From: Phenylobacterium sp. J426
GTDB lineage: Bacteria; Pseudomonadota; Alphaproteobacteria; Caulobacterales; Caulobacteraceae
Direction of reading: 5' to 3'
Length of the DNA stretch: 64,000 bases
NCBI RefSeq assembly: GCF_024699945.1
Contig: NZ_JAJOMY010000001.1
Location: 62,001-126,000 of the forward strand
The translations under genes and the position numbers were made by a program. The stretch's first letter is position 1. Every line of letters starts with the position of its first letter. The notes below the pieces were generated by a model. That model was not told the origin of the DNA, made no database searches, and saw nothing but the letters and a program-made list of their open reading frames with translations. This document shows, one piece after another, positions 35,915-45,437 of this stretch.

Positions 35915-36905
35915 TCAGGTGCGGCTTGCAATCAGGTAGCTCAGGAATGCGACGTAGCCGGCGACGAGGACGCAACCCTCGAACCGGTCGAGACGACGGC
36001 CTGACATGAACAGCGGTGCGCAGGCGAGCACCGCAAGCGCCATGACCGGCAGGTCGAAGCCGAGGAACTCAGGCGGGATCAGGATACCGCCGTTGGCGGC
36101 CAAGGCCCCCGCGCCTACGACCAGGAGGACGTTGTAGGTGCAACTGCCAAGCAGGTTCCCCAAGCCGATGTCCCGCTGCTTCTTCGCGACGGAGATGATG
36201 GTTGTCGCCAGCTCGGGCGAGGTGGTGCCGAGGGCCACGATCGTAACGCCGATGAAGGCCTCGGAGACCCCCCCAGAGGCGCGCGAGTCCGACTGCGCCA
36301 TTCACGAACCACTCCGCCCCCACCAGGATGATGGCGATGCCGGCGGCGAGGAGCGCGAGCTCCCAGGCGGCTCCCCGCAGCGCATCGCGGCCTCTTTCGA
36401 CAGGCGGCGTGAACTCTGCCGTGAACGCAAGCTTGGCGGCGCGGCTTTCCCCGAGCGCGAGCCAGACGACGAGCACCGTGTAGGCGACGGCGCCGGCAAG
36501 AAGCAGCCCGCCCTCCATCCGGGTCAGGCGGCCGTCGACCGCCAGTCCGACGAGGATGAGCGTGGCGAAGACGGCGACCGGCAATTCCACTCGGATCGTC
36601 TGCAGGCGAAGCGGGATCGGCAGCAGGATCGCGCTCAGTCCCAACACCAGCAGCAGGTTGATGATGTTGGCGCCTGCGACGTTGCCGATGGCCAGTGCGC
36701 CGTCGCCTTGCGCCGACGCCTGGATCGCAACGGCGAGCTCAGGCGTGCTGGTGCCGATGGCGGCCACCGTCAGGCCCACCACAATCGGCGGCAACCCGAG
36801 CCGGGCCGCCAGCCCCGCGCCGCCGCGCGTGATGAGATCGGCGCCGAGGATCAGGGTCGCCAACCCTGCGAAGCACAGCGCCAACACGGACGGCAATGGA
36901 GGCAA
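35915..36905 (-). CDS. Calcium/sodium antiporter (CaCA family), frame break at 36268-36274
   Basis: 329 residues when restored. The two inverted alpha-repeats are present: AAIGTSTPELAVAIQAS with GNVAGANIINLLLVLG, and ALGTTSPELATTIISVAKK with GNLLGSCTYNVLLVVG. About ten membrane helices. The run of seven C at 36268-36274 has one too many; removing it gives LARLWGVSEAFIGVTIVALG. The length is one over a multiple of three. It is first in an operon with the phosphoketolase-like gene, and divergent from usp/P-type ATPase, with the FNR/FixK-like box 36962-36975 between them. Confidence 0.88.
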
Positions 36906-36961
36906 ACCTTCGGTCTACGGGGTGACCATCCGATCTTGGCCGTTCGGCCGGGCCTGTTTCA

Positions 36962-36975
36962 TTGTGACATATCAA
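36962..36975. promoter_or_regulatory. FNR/FixK-like box between exchanger and usp/ATPase operons
   Basis: TTGTGACATATCAA fits TTGNN-N4-ATCAA and seven of eight bases of TTGA-N6-TCAA. It is 62 bases before the plus-strand usp start and 57 bases before the minus-strand exchanger start, well placed for either promoter. Confidence 0.55.
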
Positions 36976-37036
36976 GGCGGGAGATCCGTCGCCTTGCTTC
37001 GCTGGGATTCACGAGACCAGTCGAGGAGCCAGTAGG

Positions 37037-37948
37037 TTGACAACTCCCGCATGGGCCGGCGGCCCGCCGAGAACCATCCTGCTGGCGACGGACCTGAGCG
37101 CCCGCTGCGACAGGGCCACTGATCGCGCGGTGCAACTGGCCAAAGCCTGGCAGGCGCGGCTGGTGGTCCTGACCGCGATAGAGCCCGATGTGCAAGAGGC
37201 CTTGCGCCGCGAGCCCTACGAGGCGCCGAGCTGGCGGCGGGACGCGGGGCCGGAAGCCCTGGCCGTCGCGCGCATTCGGCGGGAGTTCGGTCGTATCGTC
37301 CAGGACGCGGATGTGCGGGTCGTGGAAGGCGAGCCGGCGTCCGCCATCGATGCGATCGCAGAAGAGGTGGGCGCGGAACTGATCGTGACCGGTGTCGCCA
37401 GGGACGAGACGTTTGGACGCTACTTCCTTGGCTCGACCGTTGAACGGCTCGCACGGCTGACGCCCGTTCCGCTCCTCGTGGTGAAGGCGCGCGTCGAGCA
37501 CTACGGGGAAATCCTGGTCGCGGCCGACTTTTCCGAGCCCTCCCAGAACGCGCTGACGGCTGCGGACCGGTTCTTTCCCAATGCGCCTGTCACCGTTCTC
37601 CATGCCTGCGAAGCGCCGTTCGCTGGCCTCCTCGACAAGAGCGACTTCCGGGATCAATGGCGTGCGCAGGAGCAACGGGCCTGCGAAGCGTTCATGGAGC
37701 GCTCCCAGCTGACGTGGGAAGCGCGAGCGCGCGTTAAGGTTCTCGTCGACCACGGGTCCCCCGAGGCTCTGGTACGCCGCTACATGCTCGACAGGGGCGT
37801 GGACCTCGTGGTGGTGGGAACGCACGGATACGGCGGCGTTTTCGGCAGGCGGCTGGGCGGCACGGCGAAGCGCATCCTCGCGTTCGCACCGGGAGATGTG
37901 CTGCTCATTCGCGAGCCGCGGGCCGTGCAGCGCCGACAGACGACGTGA
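37037..37948 (+). CDS. Universal stress protein, tandem UspA domains
   Basis: 303 residues from TTG 37037 with GAGGAG upstream; no in-frame ATG is near. The first UspA domain (1-150) has TILLATDLSARCDRATDRA and a loop VTGVARDETFGRYFLGSTVE. The second (155-300) has EILVAADFSEPSQNALTAA and VVGTHGYGGVFGRRLGGTAK. The nucleotide loops are partly conserved. Its stop overlaps the GTG of the following P-type ATPase gene (GTGA), so the two are made together, and that ATPase itself carries two USP domains. Confidence 0.87.
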   Translation: MTTPAWAGGPPRTILLATDLSARCDRATDRAVQLAKAWQARLVVLTAIEPDVQEALRREPYEAPSWRRDAGPEALAVARIRREFGRIVQDADVRVVEGEPASAIDAIAEEVGAELIVTGVARDETFGRYFLGSTVERLARLTPVPLLVVKARVEHYGEILVAADFSEPSQNALTAADRFFPNAPVTVLHACEAPFAGLLDKSDFRDQWRAQEQRACEAFMERSQLTWEARARVKVLVDHGSPEALVRRYMLDRGVDLVVVGTHGYGGVFGRRLGGTAKRILAFAPGDVLLIREPRAVQRRQTT

Positions 37949-40900
37949 GCGCGTCACCCATGGGACCGACCGCCCGTGACGAAACGCCGACCTCGAGCCC
38001 CTCTGCCTGGCATTCGATAGAAGCCGCGACGGCGCTGGAGCGGCTCGAGAGCCGCGCTGAAGGTCTTACCGCGGCCGAAGTCGCCGCGCGGCTGAGAATC
38101 CACGGCCGAAACGAACTGCCCACCGCAAGGGAACGGTCAGCGACGAGGCGCTTCCTCGCGCAGTTCCACCATCTGCTGATCTACGTGTTGCTAGGCTCCG
38201 CAGTCGTCACCGCCGCCCTGGGCCATCTGATCGACACGGGCGTGATCCTCGCGGTTGTCCTCGCCAATGCGATCATCGGCTTCGTCCAGGAGGGACGGGC
38301 GGAAAAGGCCATGGATGCCATCCGCCAGATGCTGGCGCCGAAGTGCGCCGTCATCCGCGAGGCCCAGCGCGTAAGCATCGACAGCGCGCTGGTCGTACCG
38401 GGCGATATCGTCCTGCTCGAGGCAGGCGAGAAGGTTCCGGCCGATCTGCGCCTTCTCGCTGCGAACGGCCTGCGGGTCGAGGAAGCGGTCCTCACGGGCG
38501 AGTCGGCCCCTGTCGACAAGGCTGTCCGTCCCGTCGTCTCCGACGCGGCGATCGGCGACCGGTCCAGCATGGCGTTCAGCGGAACGCTGGTGACCGCGGG
38601 AACAGCGCGCGGCGTCGCCGTGGCGACCGGTGGAAGCACCGAGATCGGCCGCATCAGCCGTTTGCTCGCGCAGGTCGAGACCCTGACCACGCCGCTCGTC
38701 CGACAGATGGATCGGTTCGCGCGCTGGCTGACGGTCCTGATCCTGCTGATGGCCGGCAGCCTGCTCGTCTATGGCTACTTCGTCGGCCATGAGGACTTCG
38801 CCGAGCTCTTCATGATTGTCGTCGGGCTCTCTGTCGCGGCCATCCCAGAGGGTCTCCCGGCTGTCCTCACCATAACCTTGGCCGTCGGGGTCAAGGCGAT
38901 GGCGCGCCGCAACGCCATCGTCCGCCGCCTGCCGGCCATAGAAACCCTCGGTTCCGTCTCGGTGATCTGCACGGACAAGACCGGCACGCTCACCCGGAAC
39001 GAGATGATGGTGGCGACGCTGGCGAGCGGCTGCCGCACCTATTCCGTATCCGGCCAAGGATACGCGCCGAACGGCGACATTCGCCTCAGGGAGGCGGAGC
39101 CCGGCGAGGTGGATCTCGAACGGCTGGAGATCGCGGCCCGCGTCGCCGCCCTTTGCAATGACGCGGCCCTGCGGAATTCAGGCGGCGAATGGCTCGTGGA
39201 AGGCGACCCCATGGAGGGCGCCCTGAAGGCGCTGGCGGGGAAGATCGGTGGTCAGACATCGAGCGCATGTGGCGCGTGGCGCCGCTTGGACGTCATCCCG
39301 TTCGACGCCGCGCACCGTTACATGGCCACCCTCGATCGCGACCCGCACGGAGGCGTCCAGATCCACGCCAAGGGCGCGCCGGAGCGGATCCTGGCCATGT
39401 GCTCCGCTCAGCAGAGGTCGGACGGGGGGGTGGAGCCGCTCGACACCCTCTATTGGACGGCGAAGATCGACGAGATCGCGGCCGAAGGGCAGCGGGTCAT
39501 CGGCCTTGCGTACGGAGCTGCTCCTGAGGGCTGCACGGAGCTCCGCCCGCACGACTTCGATGGCCGGATGACGTTCGTCGGCCTGGTCGGTCTCATCGAT
39601 CCGCCGCGATCCGAAGCGGTGGCGGCCGTGACGGAATGCCATGCCGCCGGCATTCGCGTGAAGATGATCACTGGCGATCATGCCGGCACCGCAGCCGCGA
39701 TCGCGCGCCAGATCGGCCTGCAGAACCCGGGCAGGGTTCTCACGGGAGCCGACCTGGACAAGCTGGACGATGTGGCGCTTGCCGCCGCTGCCATCGACGT
39801 CGATGTGTTCGCCCGCACCAGTCCCGAACACAAGTTGCGGCTGGTGGCGGCGCTGCAATCTCGCGGGCTGATCGTCGCCATGACGGGCGACGGCGTTAAC
39901 GACGCCCCTGCCCTGAAGCGAGCGGATGCCGGCGTCGCGATGGGCCAGAAGGGCAGTGAGGCGGCCAAGGAAGCCGCCGAGATCGTTCTCGCTGATGACA
40001 ATTTCGCTTCTATCGTCGCTGCGGTGCGCGAGGGCCGGACCGTCTACGACAACCTCAAGAAGGTAATCAGCTGGACCCTGCCCACGAACGCCGGGGAGGC
40101 GCTGACGATCATCGTCGCGCTGTTGGCGGGCCTTTCCCTGCCAATCACGGCCATCCAGATCTTGTGGGTCAATCTCGTAACCGCCGTGACCCTTGGGCTG
40201 GCGCTCGCCTTCGAGCCGACCGAAGCGAACACAATGAAGCGATCGCCGCGTCCGCGCAGCGAGCCGCTGCTGACCAGCGGTCTCCTCTGGCATGTGGTCC
40301 TCGTCTCCAGCCTGTTCCTCGCGGCGGTCTTCGGCATCTATTCGTATGCGGTGGACAAGGGCTATGCGCCCGAGCTCGCCCGCACCATGGCCGTGAATAC
40401 GCTCGTGGTGCTCGAGATCTTCCATCTGTTCTTCATCCGCAACATCCACGGCGCATCTCTGACTTGGAAGGCGGCGAAGGGCACGCCGGTCGTCTGGGCA
40501 TGCGTCGTCGCGGTCACTTCGGCGCAGTTCCTTGTGACCTACCTTCCGCCGCTTCAGCAGGTGTTCGGCACGCGCGCGGTGCCGCTGCTTGATGGTGTCA
40601 TCATCGTCACTGTCGGCGTCGTCTTCTTCGCAGTGATCGAAGCCGAGAAGCAGATACGCCCGGCCTTGCGCGCCACCGGCGCTTCGCCTCAGCTGGCGCG
40701 GGCGACGGCGAACAAGGACGACCAGGGGGTGCGAGGAGGCTTCGGCTTGAAGCGGATTCTCGTGGCTTACGACTTCTCGCCGGGAGCTGACCGGGCCCTC
40801 CGGAGAGCCACGCTGCTCGCGAAGACGTCAGGCGCGGGGATCTTGCTCGCCCACGCCGCCGACGAGGCCGCCACGGCCGAGGCCGGCCGCGAGACCGAGG

Positions 40901-41622
40901 CTTCGCTGACGGCGCTCGCCAAGACGATCAGATCCGTGGACGGGGTGGCCTGTGAGATACGCATCATCGCCGGTCGCGCTCCGGAAACCATCGCCCACCT
41001 CGGCGCCAACGTGGGAGCCGATCTGATCGTCAGCGGGCCGCCGCGCGCGAACGCCGTGCGTAATCTGTTCCTCGGCACGACGGCGGGACGATCGGCCAAG
41101 GGCGGCCGGGCGCCTGTTCTGGTGGCGGCGGGCGTTCCGAGCGGCGTCTACCGTCGAGCACTGTTCGCGACCGACCTGTCGCAGGGCTCCGCCGACGCAG
41201 CGGCGGCGGCGCGCGGGCTCGGCCTCCTGGACCGCAGCCGCCTTGCGGCGCTCTACGCCTTCCCGGCGCCCGCCGTGGGCCTGATGCGGCGGACGCCGAC
41301 GCCTCGCGCGGATTTCGCCGCTTACATGGCCGAAGAAGCAAGCCGTTCTCGCGAGGCGCTGCGCGCCTTCCTCGACCGGCATGGCATCTCCGCGGACCAG
41401 CAACTCGTCGAACCTATCGACGTCAACGCTGCGGTGGTGGTCCGGGCGATCGCGCGGCGCGTTCGCGCAGACCTCATCGTCATCGGCGCGGGCGGTCGCA
41501 GTGACCTGGAAACGGTTCTGCTCGGCAGCGTCGCCACGAGTATCCTCGCGGCGGCGGATCGCGACGTCTTTCTCGCTCCCTCGTCGGGAGTTCCGCCTGC
41601 TCGGGCCGTGCCTGCGCCCTGA
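37945..41622 (+). CDS. P-type cation ATPase fused to two C-terminal UspA domains
   Basis: 1225 residues in one unbroken frame; GTG 37945 overlaps the upstream stop, ATG 37960 is the alternative. Residues 1-905 are a P2-type cation pump: LTGESAPVDKAV (actuator), AIPEGLPAVLTITLAVG (helix 4 ion site), ICTDKTGTLTRNEM (phosphorylated Asp), KGAPERIL (nucleotide domain), GDGVNDAPALKRAD, and ILWVNLVTAVTLGLALAFEP. Residues about 930-1070 are one UspA domain (KRILVAYDFSPGADRAL), and about 1075-1215 a second (RALFATDLSQGSADAA, ending LLGSVATSILAAADRDVFLAP). The ion is probably Ca2+ or another cation. The USP tail may be a nucleotide-responsive regulatory module. Confidence 0.9.
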   Translation: MSASPMGPTARDETPTSSPSAWHSIEAATALERLESRAEGLTAAEVAARLRIHGRNELPTARERSATRRFLAQFHHLLIYVLLGSAVVTAALGHLIDTGVILAVVLANAIIGFVQEGRAEKAMDAIRQMLAPKCAVIREAQRVSIDSALVVPGDIVLLEAGEKVPADLRLLAANGLRVEEAVLTGESAPVDKAVRPVVSDAAIGDRSSMAFSGTLVTAGTARGVAVATGGSTEIGRISRLLAQVETLTTPLVRQMDRFARWLTVLILLMAGSLLVYGYFVGHEDFAELFMIVVGLSVAAIPEGLPAVLTITLAVGVKAMARRNAIVRRLPAIETLGSVSVICTDKTGTLTRNEMMVATLASGCRTYSVSGQGYAPNGDIRLREAEPGEVDLERLEIAARVAALCNDAALRNSGGEWLVEGDPMEGALKALAGKIGGQTSSACGAWRRLDVIPFDAAHRYMATLDRDPHGGVQIHAKGAPERILAMCSAQQRSDGGVEPLDTLYWTAKIDEIAAEGQRVIGLAYGAAPEGCTELRPHDFDGRMTFVGLVGLIDPPRSEAVAAVTECHAAGIRVKMITGDHAGTAAAIARQIGLQNPGRVLTGADLDKLDDVALAAAAIDVDVFARTSPEHKLRLVAALQSRGLIVAMTGDGVNDAPALKRADAGVAMGQKGSEAAKEAAEIVLADDNFASIVAAVREGRTVYDNLKKVISWTLPTNAGEALTIIVALLAGLSLPITAIQILWVNLVTAVTLGLALAFEPTEANTMKRSPRPRSEPLLTSGLLWHVVLVSSLFLAAVFGIYSYAVDKGYAPELARTMAVNTLVVLEIFHLFFIRNIHGASLTWKAAKGTPVVWACVVAVTSAQFLVTYLPPLQQVFGTRAVPLLDGVIIVTVGVVFFAVIEAEKQIRPALRATGASPQLARATANKDDQGVRGGFGLKRILVAYDFSPGADRALRRATLLAKTSGAGILLAHAADEAATAEAGRETEASLTALAKTIRSVDGVACEIRIIAGRAPETIAHLGANVGADLIVSGPPRANAVRNLFLGTTAGRSAKGGRAPVLVAAGVPSGVYRRALFATDLSQGSADAAAAARGLGLLDRSRLAALYAFPAPAVGLMRRTPTPRADFAAYMAEEASRSREALRAFLDRHGISADQQLVEPIDVNAAVVVRAIARRVRADLIVIGAGGRSDLETVLLGSVATSILAAADRDVFLAPSSGVPPARAVPAP

Positions 41623-41677
41623 GCCAACGCCCGACCGAGAGGCGGGTGTGGGGCAAAGACGTGTCGGGGCTCGGGGG

Positions 41678-41699
41678 CGCGGCCTCCCGGGAGGCCGCG
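41678..41699. other. Perfect 22-base GC palindrome
   Basis: CGCGGCCTCCCGGGAGGCCGCG is self-complementary over all 22 bases. It is located between the ATPase stop (41622) and the AI-2E gene start (41781). There is no downstream T run, so a classic intrinsic terminator is doubtful. It could be a terminator-like hairpin or a protein-binding site. Confidence 0.5.
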
Positions 41700-41780
41700 G
41701 ACGTCCCGCAACGGCGTGGCCGTGAGTTGCGAAACCGAACCGCCGCCTGCGCCTTCTCGCCAAGAGGCAGGAGGCGATGC

Positions 41781-42843
41781 TTGGAACGGTGGACGAACGG
41801 CAGGCTGTTCATGGCGGCGGTGATGCTCGTGGGCGTGTACCTGCTCGCCCAGGGCCTGCTGCGCCTTTCAAGCCTCTGGATGCTGGTGTTCGGTTCGGTC
41901 GTGGTGGCGGTCGTCATCCGCGCGCTGGCGGATCCGCTCGTCCGTCGGGCAAGGCTGAGGAACGGCCTGGCGGTGGCCGCATCCGTGCTGATCATCATCG
42001 CCCTCCTCACGCTGATCGGCTTCCTCTTCGGTCGCGAGATCGAGATCCAGATCCAGCAGTTGGCGGAAAGGCTGCCGGCGGCTTGGGACGCCTTCCAGAC
42101 GCGGTTGGCCTCCTCGCCCGCGTCCGGCTGGCTGGTGGAGCAGGCGCAGAGCCTCGCCTCGAGCGCCGGTCGGGCGCTTGCGATCGCGCCCCGCATCGCC
42201 ATGGAGGCGGCCTCTGCGCTCACGACGCTCGTGCTGGTTCTGGTCGCGGGGGTGTTCCTCGCTACGCAGCCCCAGAAGGCGCGCGAGGGCGTACTCGCGC
42301 TCGCGCCGCTCTCCGCCCGCCCGCGCCTTCGGGAGGTGATGGACGCAAGCGGACGCGCGCTGAAGGGCTGGCTGCGCGCACAGCTCATCTCGATGGTGCT
42401 GGTCGGGACCGTGACGACGATCGGGCTCGCCCTGATCGGGGTTCCGGCGCCGCTGGCGCTGGGGCTCTTCACCGGCCTGGCCCAGTTCGTGCCGATCGTC
42501 GGCCCCATCGCCTCTGCGGTTCCGGCCTTGCTGGTGGCGGCGACCGGCGGCTCGCAGATGCTCTGGCTGACGGTGCTGTTGTACGTCGGCGTCTCTCAGC
42601 TTGAGGCGAACCTGATCCACACCCCTCGTCCAGAGAAACGTGGCCGCCCTGCCGGTGGTGCTGGGCATCTTCGCCGTCGTCGGGCTCGGAACCCTGTTCG
42701 GCCCCCTTGGCGTGCTGTTCGCCACACCGCTGACGCTGGTGCTCTACACGGCCGTGACCATGCTCTACCGCCAGGACGTGCTTCACGATCCGGCCGCCGT
42801 GGCGCCGGGCGAGCTCCCTCCTCCAGCCGACGGCGCTCCTTGA
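41781..42843 (+). CDS. AI-2E family membrane protein (frame break at 42622-42625)
   Basis: 353 residues when restored. I chose TTG 41781 because AGGAGG lies six bases before it; ATG 41811 is the alternative. The family's paired N-terminal helices, a helical middle (IQQLAERLPAAWDAFQTRL), and the conserved LGLFTGLAQFVPIVGPIASAVPALLVA are present. After the break the frame continues NVAALPVVLGIFAVVGLGTLFGPLGVLFATPLTLVLY. An extra C in 42622-42625 causes the break; the length is one over a multiple of three. The family includes AI-2 exporters and Na+/H+ antiporters, and the substrate here is unknown. Confidence 0.86.
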
Positions 42844-42916
42844 TTCCTCCCGACCAGGCGGCGTCGGCCATGCGAGAGGCGCGCTTATCTCCGCCCCGGG
42901 TCACCTGGCGCCGGGT

Positions 42917-45325
42917 CTAGGACGCGGCGTGCGCCGCGCCCGACCGCGTCACCCGCACCGGCGTGGCCTTGTAGGCCGGCGTATGCGCCTTCTTGTCGTG
43001 GTGCTGAAGGGGAATGAGCGGGTTCGCCTCGGGGAAGTAGGCGCCCAGGCAGCCCTCCGGGATGTCGTAGGGCACCACACGGTATCCGCGGATCACTCGC
43101 GTCACGCCATCCTCGATGGCGGTGCTGAGATCCACGAGATCGTCGGCTCCGAGCCCGTGCCGCGTCATGTCAGCGGGGTTCATGAACACGACGGTCCGGG
43201 TCCCCCGCACGCCGCGGAACCGGTCCACGTCGCTATAGACCGTGGTGTTGAACTGTCCGTTGCTGCGGAAGGTGACGAGCTGCAGCACGTCCGGGCGCCC
43301 GAAGCTCGCGACGTCGCCCGCGAACATCTGTGTGGGCGTGATGAAGTTCGCCTTGCCGCTCCGTGTCGCCCACTTGCGCTCGCGGGCGCCGAGAGGCCGC
43401 GGGAGACCGCCCGGGTCGAACATCCTGGCGTTCAAGCCCTTGAAGGTCGCAGGCCAGGTCGCCTCGATCCGCGCTCGGATCTTCGAATAGTCCGCGATCC
43501 ACGCGTCCCATGTGACCTTTGGGTTCGGCGGGAGCGTCGCCTTCGCGAGGCCGGCGATGATCGCCGGCTCCGACCTGAGGTGGGGACTGGCCGGCTTCAC
43601 CTGGCCTCGCGAGCCGTGGAAGTGAGCCAGGCTGCTTTCCATGGACACGGCCTGGGGCCCGCCAGCCTGTTCGTCGATCTCTATCCGGCCAAGGCACGGC
43701 AACAGATAGGCCACCTGGCCGTGGATGACATGGCTCCGGTTAAGCTTGGTGGCGATCCCCACGGTCAGGCGGAGCCGGCGCCAGGCCGCCTCCACACGCG
43801 TATGATCCGGCGCCGCGCGAGGGAAGTTGCCGCCCAGGGCGATGAACGCCTTCACCTCGCCGGTGATCATCTTCTCGCAGGCCGTCACCGTCGTCAGGCC
43901 CTCGTGTCGCGGCGGCTCGAAGCCATACTGCGCCTTGAGCTGGTCGAGAGGCGCGAGCTCCGGCTTCTCCGTGATCCCGACCGTGCGCTGCCCCTGCACG
44001 TTCGAGTGGCCGCGCACGGCGCAGATGCCGGCCCCGGGCTTGCCGACATTGCCTCGCAGCAGGAGCAGATTGACCAGCATCTGCACGTTCTCCACGCCGG
44101 CGACGTGCTGCGTGAGGCCCATGCCGTAGATGGCCATCACCGCCTCGGCTTCGGAGTAGAGCTTGGCCAGGTCCTCGATGGCTGGCCGTTCCAGGCCAGA
44201 GACGCGCTCGATTTCGGGCCAGCTGGCGTTGCGGCAATAGGCGGCGAAAGCCTCGAAGCCCTGGGTGTGGGCCGCGATGAAGTCGTGATCCAGCATCCGT
44301 CGGCTGCGCGCGGCGGCCGCCGCCGCCTTCACCGAGTACCCGGCGTCGCTGTCGGTCGCCACGAGCAGGGCGTCCCGATCGGTCGCACCCGCTTCACCCT
44401 GCGCCGCCAGCGCATCGTCCCACGCGATGAGCGCCTTGCAGACGCCGGTCAGCAGGGCGATGTCGCCGCCGTTGCGGACCTGCAGGATCTCGTCGGCGAT
44501 CTCGGTTTCGCGCCAGGTCAGCATCTGGCCGGGCCGCTGCGGATTCTTGAACCGTTCGAGGCCCCGCTCCCGGAGCGGATTGACGCCGATGATCCGCGCG
44601 CCCCGCTCGGCGGCCGCCTGCAGCTGGTGAAGGATCCGGGGCGAGGACGTGCCCGGATTGTGCCCGATGTACAGCAGCAGGTCCGCCTGCTCGAAGTCCT
44701 GTAGCGACACCGTGCCGACCGAAACGCCGAGGCTCTCAGGCAGGGCGACGGACGTGCTCTCGTGGCACATGTTGGAACTGTCCGGCAGATTGTTGGTGCC
44801 GTACAGGCGGGCGAAGAGCTGCCAGAGGTATGAGGCCTCGAGACTGGCGCGTCCGCTCGCGTAGAAGACGGCCTGGTCCGGCTCGTCGGCAAGCGCCTGC
44901 AGCTCGCGCCCGATCTCGGCGAACGCCGCCTCCCACTCCACCGGGACGTAGCGGTCGGTTTCGGCGTCCCAGCGCATCGGTTGGGTCAGGCGGCCCGCTG
45001 CCTCGAGGTCGTGATCGGGCCACGCTTCGAGTTCGGTGAGCGTATGTTGGCGGAAGAAGTCCTGGTCGGCGCGATGGCGGGTGACCTCCCACGCTGTGGC
45101 CTTGACCCCGTTCTCGCAGACCTCGAGCGGATGCGCCGCGGCCGGCTTGCCCCAGGCGCAGCTCACGCACATGAAGCCGTCAGCCTTGTTCTGCTTCAGC
45201 AGAAGCGGTGGCCCGTCCACCTGGAGACCTTCGCGGACCAGGATGTCCTCGACCGAGAAGGCCGATCCGTAGCCGCCGGCCGGGCCCTTGTAGGGCTTGA
45301 TCCGCCCCTTCCGGGATTTCGCCAT
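42917..45325 (-). CDS. FdhF/YdeP-type molybdopterin oxidoreductase alpha subunit
   Basis: 802 residues from ATG 45325 with GAGG seven bases upstream. The N-terminal Cys motif GFMCVSCAWGKPAAAHPLEVCENG is typical of the YdeP/FdhF-like (TIGR01701) group. SSNMCHESTSVALPESLG, YIGHNPGTSSPRILHQL and GNVGKPGAGICAVRGHSNVQG mark MGD binding. The C-terminal domain has VTFRSNGQFNTTVYSD and FMNPADMTRHGL. Members need bis-MGD, supplied with MobA (16344) and FdhD (45438, divergent, 112 bases away). Physiological substrate unknown; E. coli YdeP is linked to acid resistance. Confidence 0.9.
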   Translation of the reverse strand: MAKSRKGRIKPYKGPAGGYGSAFSVEDILVREGLQVDGPPLLLKQNKADGFMCVSCAWGKPAAAHPLEVCENGVKATAWEVTRHRADQDFFRQHTLTELEAWPDHDLEAAGRLTQPMRWDAETDRYVPVEWEAAFAEIGRELQALADEPDQAVFYASGRASLEASYLWQLFARLYGTNNLPDSSNMCHESTSVALPESLGVSVGTVSLQDFEQADLLLYIGHNPGTSSPRILHQLQAAAERGARIIGVNPLRERGLERFKNPQRPGQMLTWRETEIADEILQVRNGGDIALLTGVCKALIAWDDALAAQGEAGATDRDALLVATDSDAGYSVKAAAAAARSRRMLDHDFIAAHTQGFEAFAAYCRNASWPEIERVSGLERPAIEDLAKLYSEAEAVMAIYGMGLTQHVAGVENVQMLVNLLLLRGNVGKPGAGICAVRGHSNVQGQRTVGITEKPELAPLDQLKAQYGFEPPRHEGLTTVTACEKMITGEVKAFIALGGNFPRAAPDHTRVEAAWRRLRLTVGIATKLNRSHVIHGQVAYLLPCLGRIEIDEQAGGPQAVSMESSLAHFHGSRGQVKPASPHLRSEPAIIAGLAKATLPPNPKVTWDAWIADYSKIRARIEATWPATFKGLNARMFDPGGLPRPLGARERKWATRSGKANFITPTQMFAGDVASFGRPDVLQLVTFRSNGQFNTTVYSDVDRFRGVRGTRTVVFMNPADMTRHGLGADDLVDLSTAIEDGVTRVIRGYRVVPYDIPEGCLGAYFPEANPLIPLQHHDKKAHTPAYKATPVRVTRSGAAHAAS

Positions 45326-45437
45326 TCGCATTCCTCGAGGCTGCCCCCTTTCGGAACGCGCCGCCGTGCGCTGCGATGCATCGGAGCGCACGGCTTGAGC
45401 GTTAGATGGGATCGCTGTCGGCCGGGGGCCTCACCTC

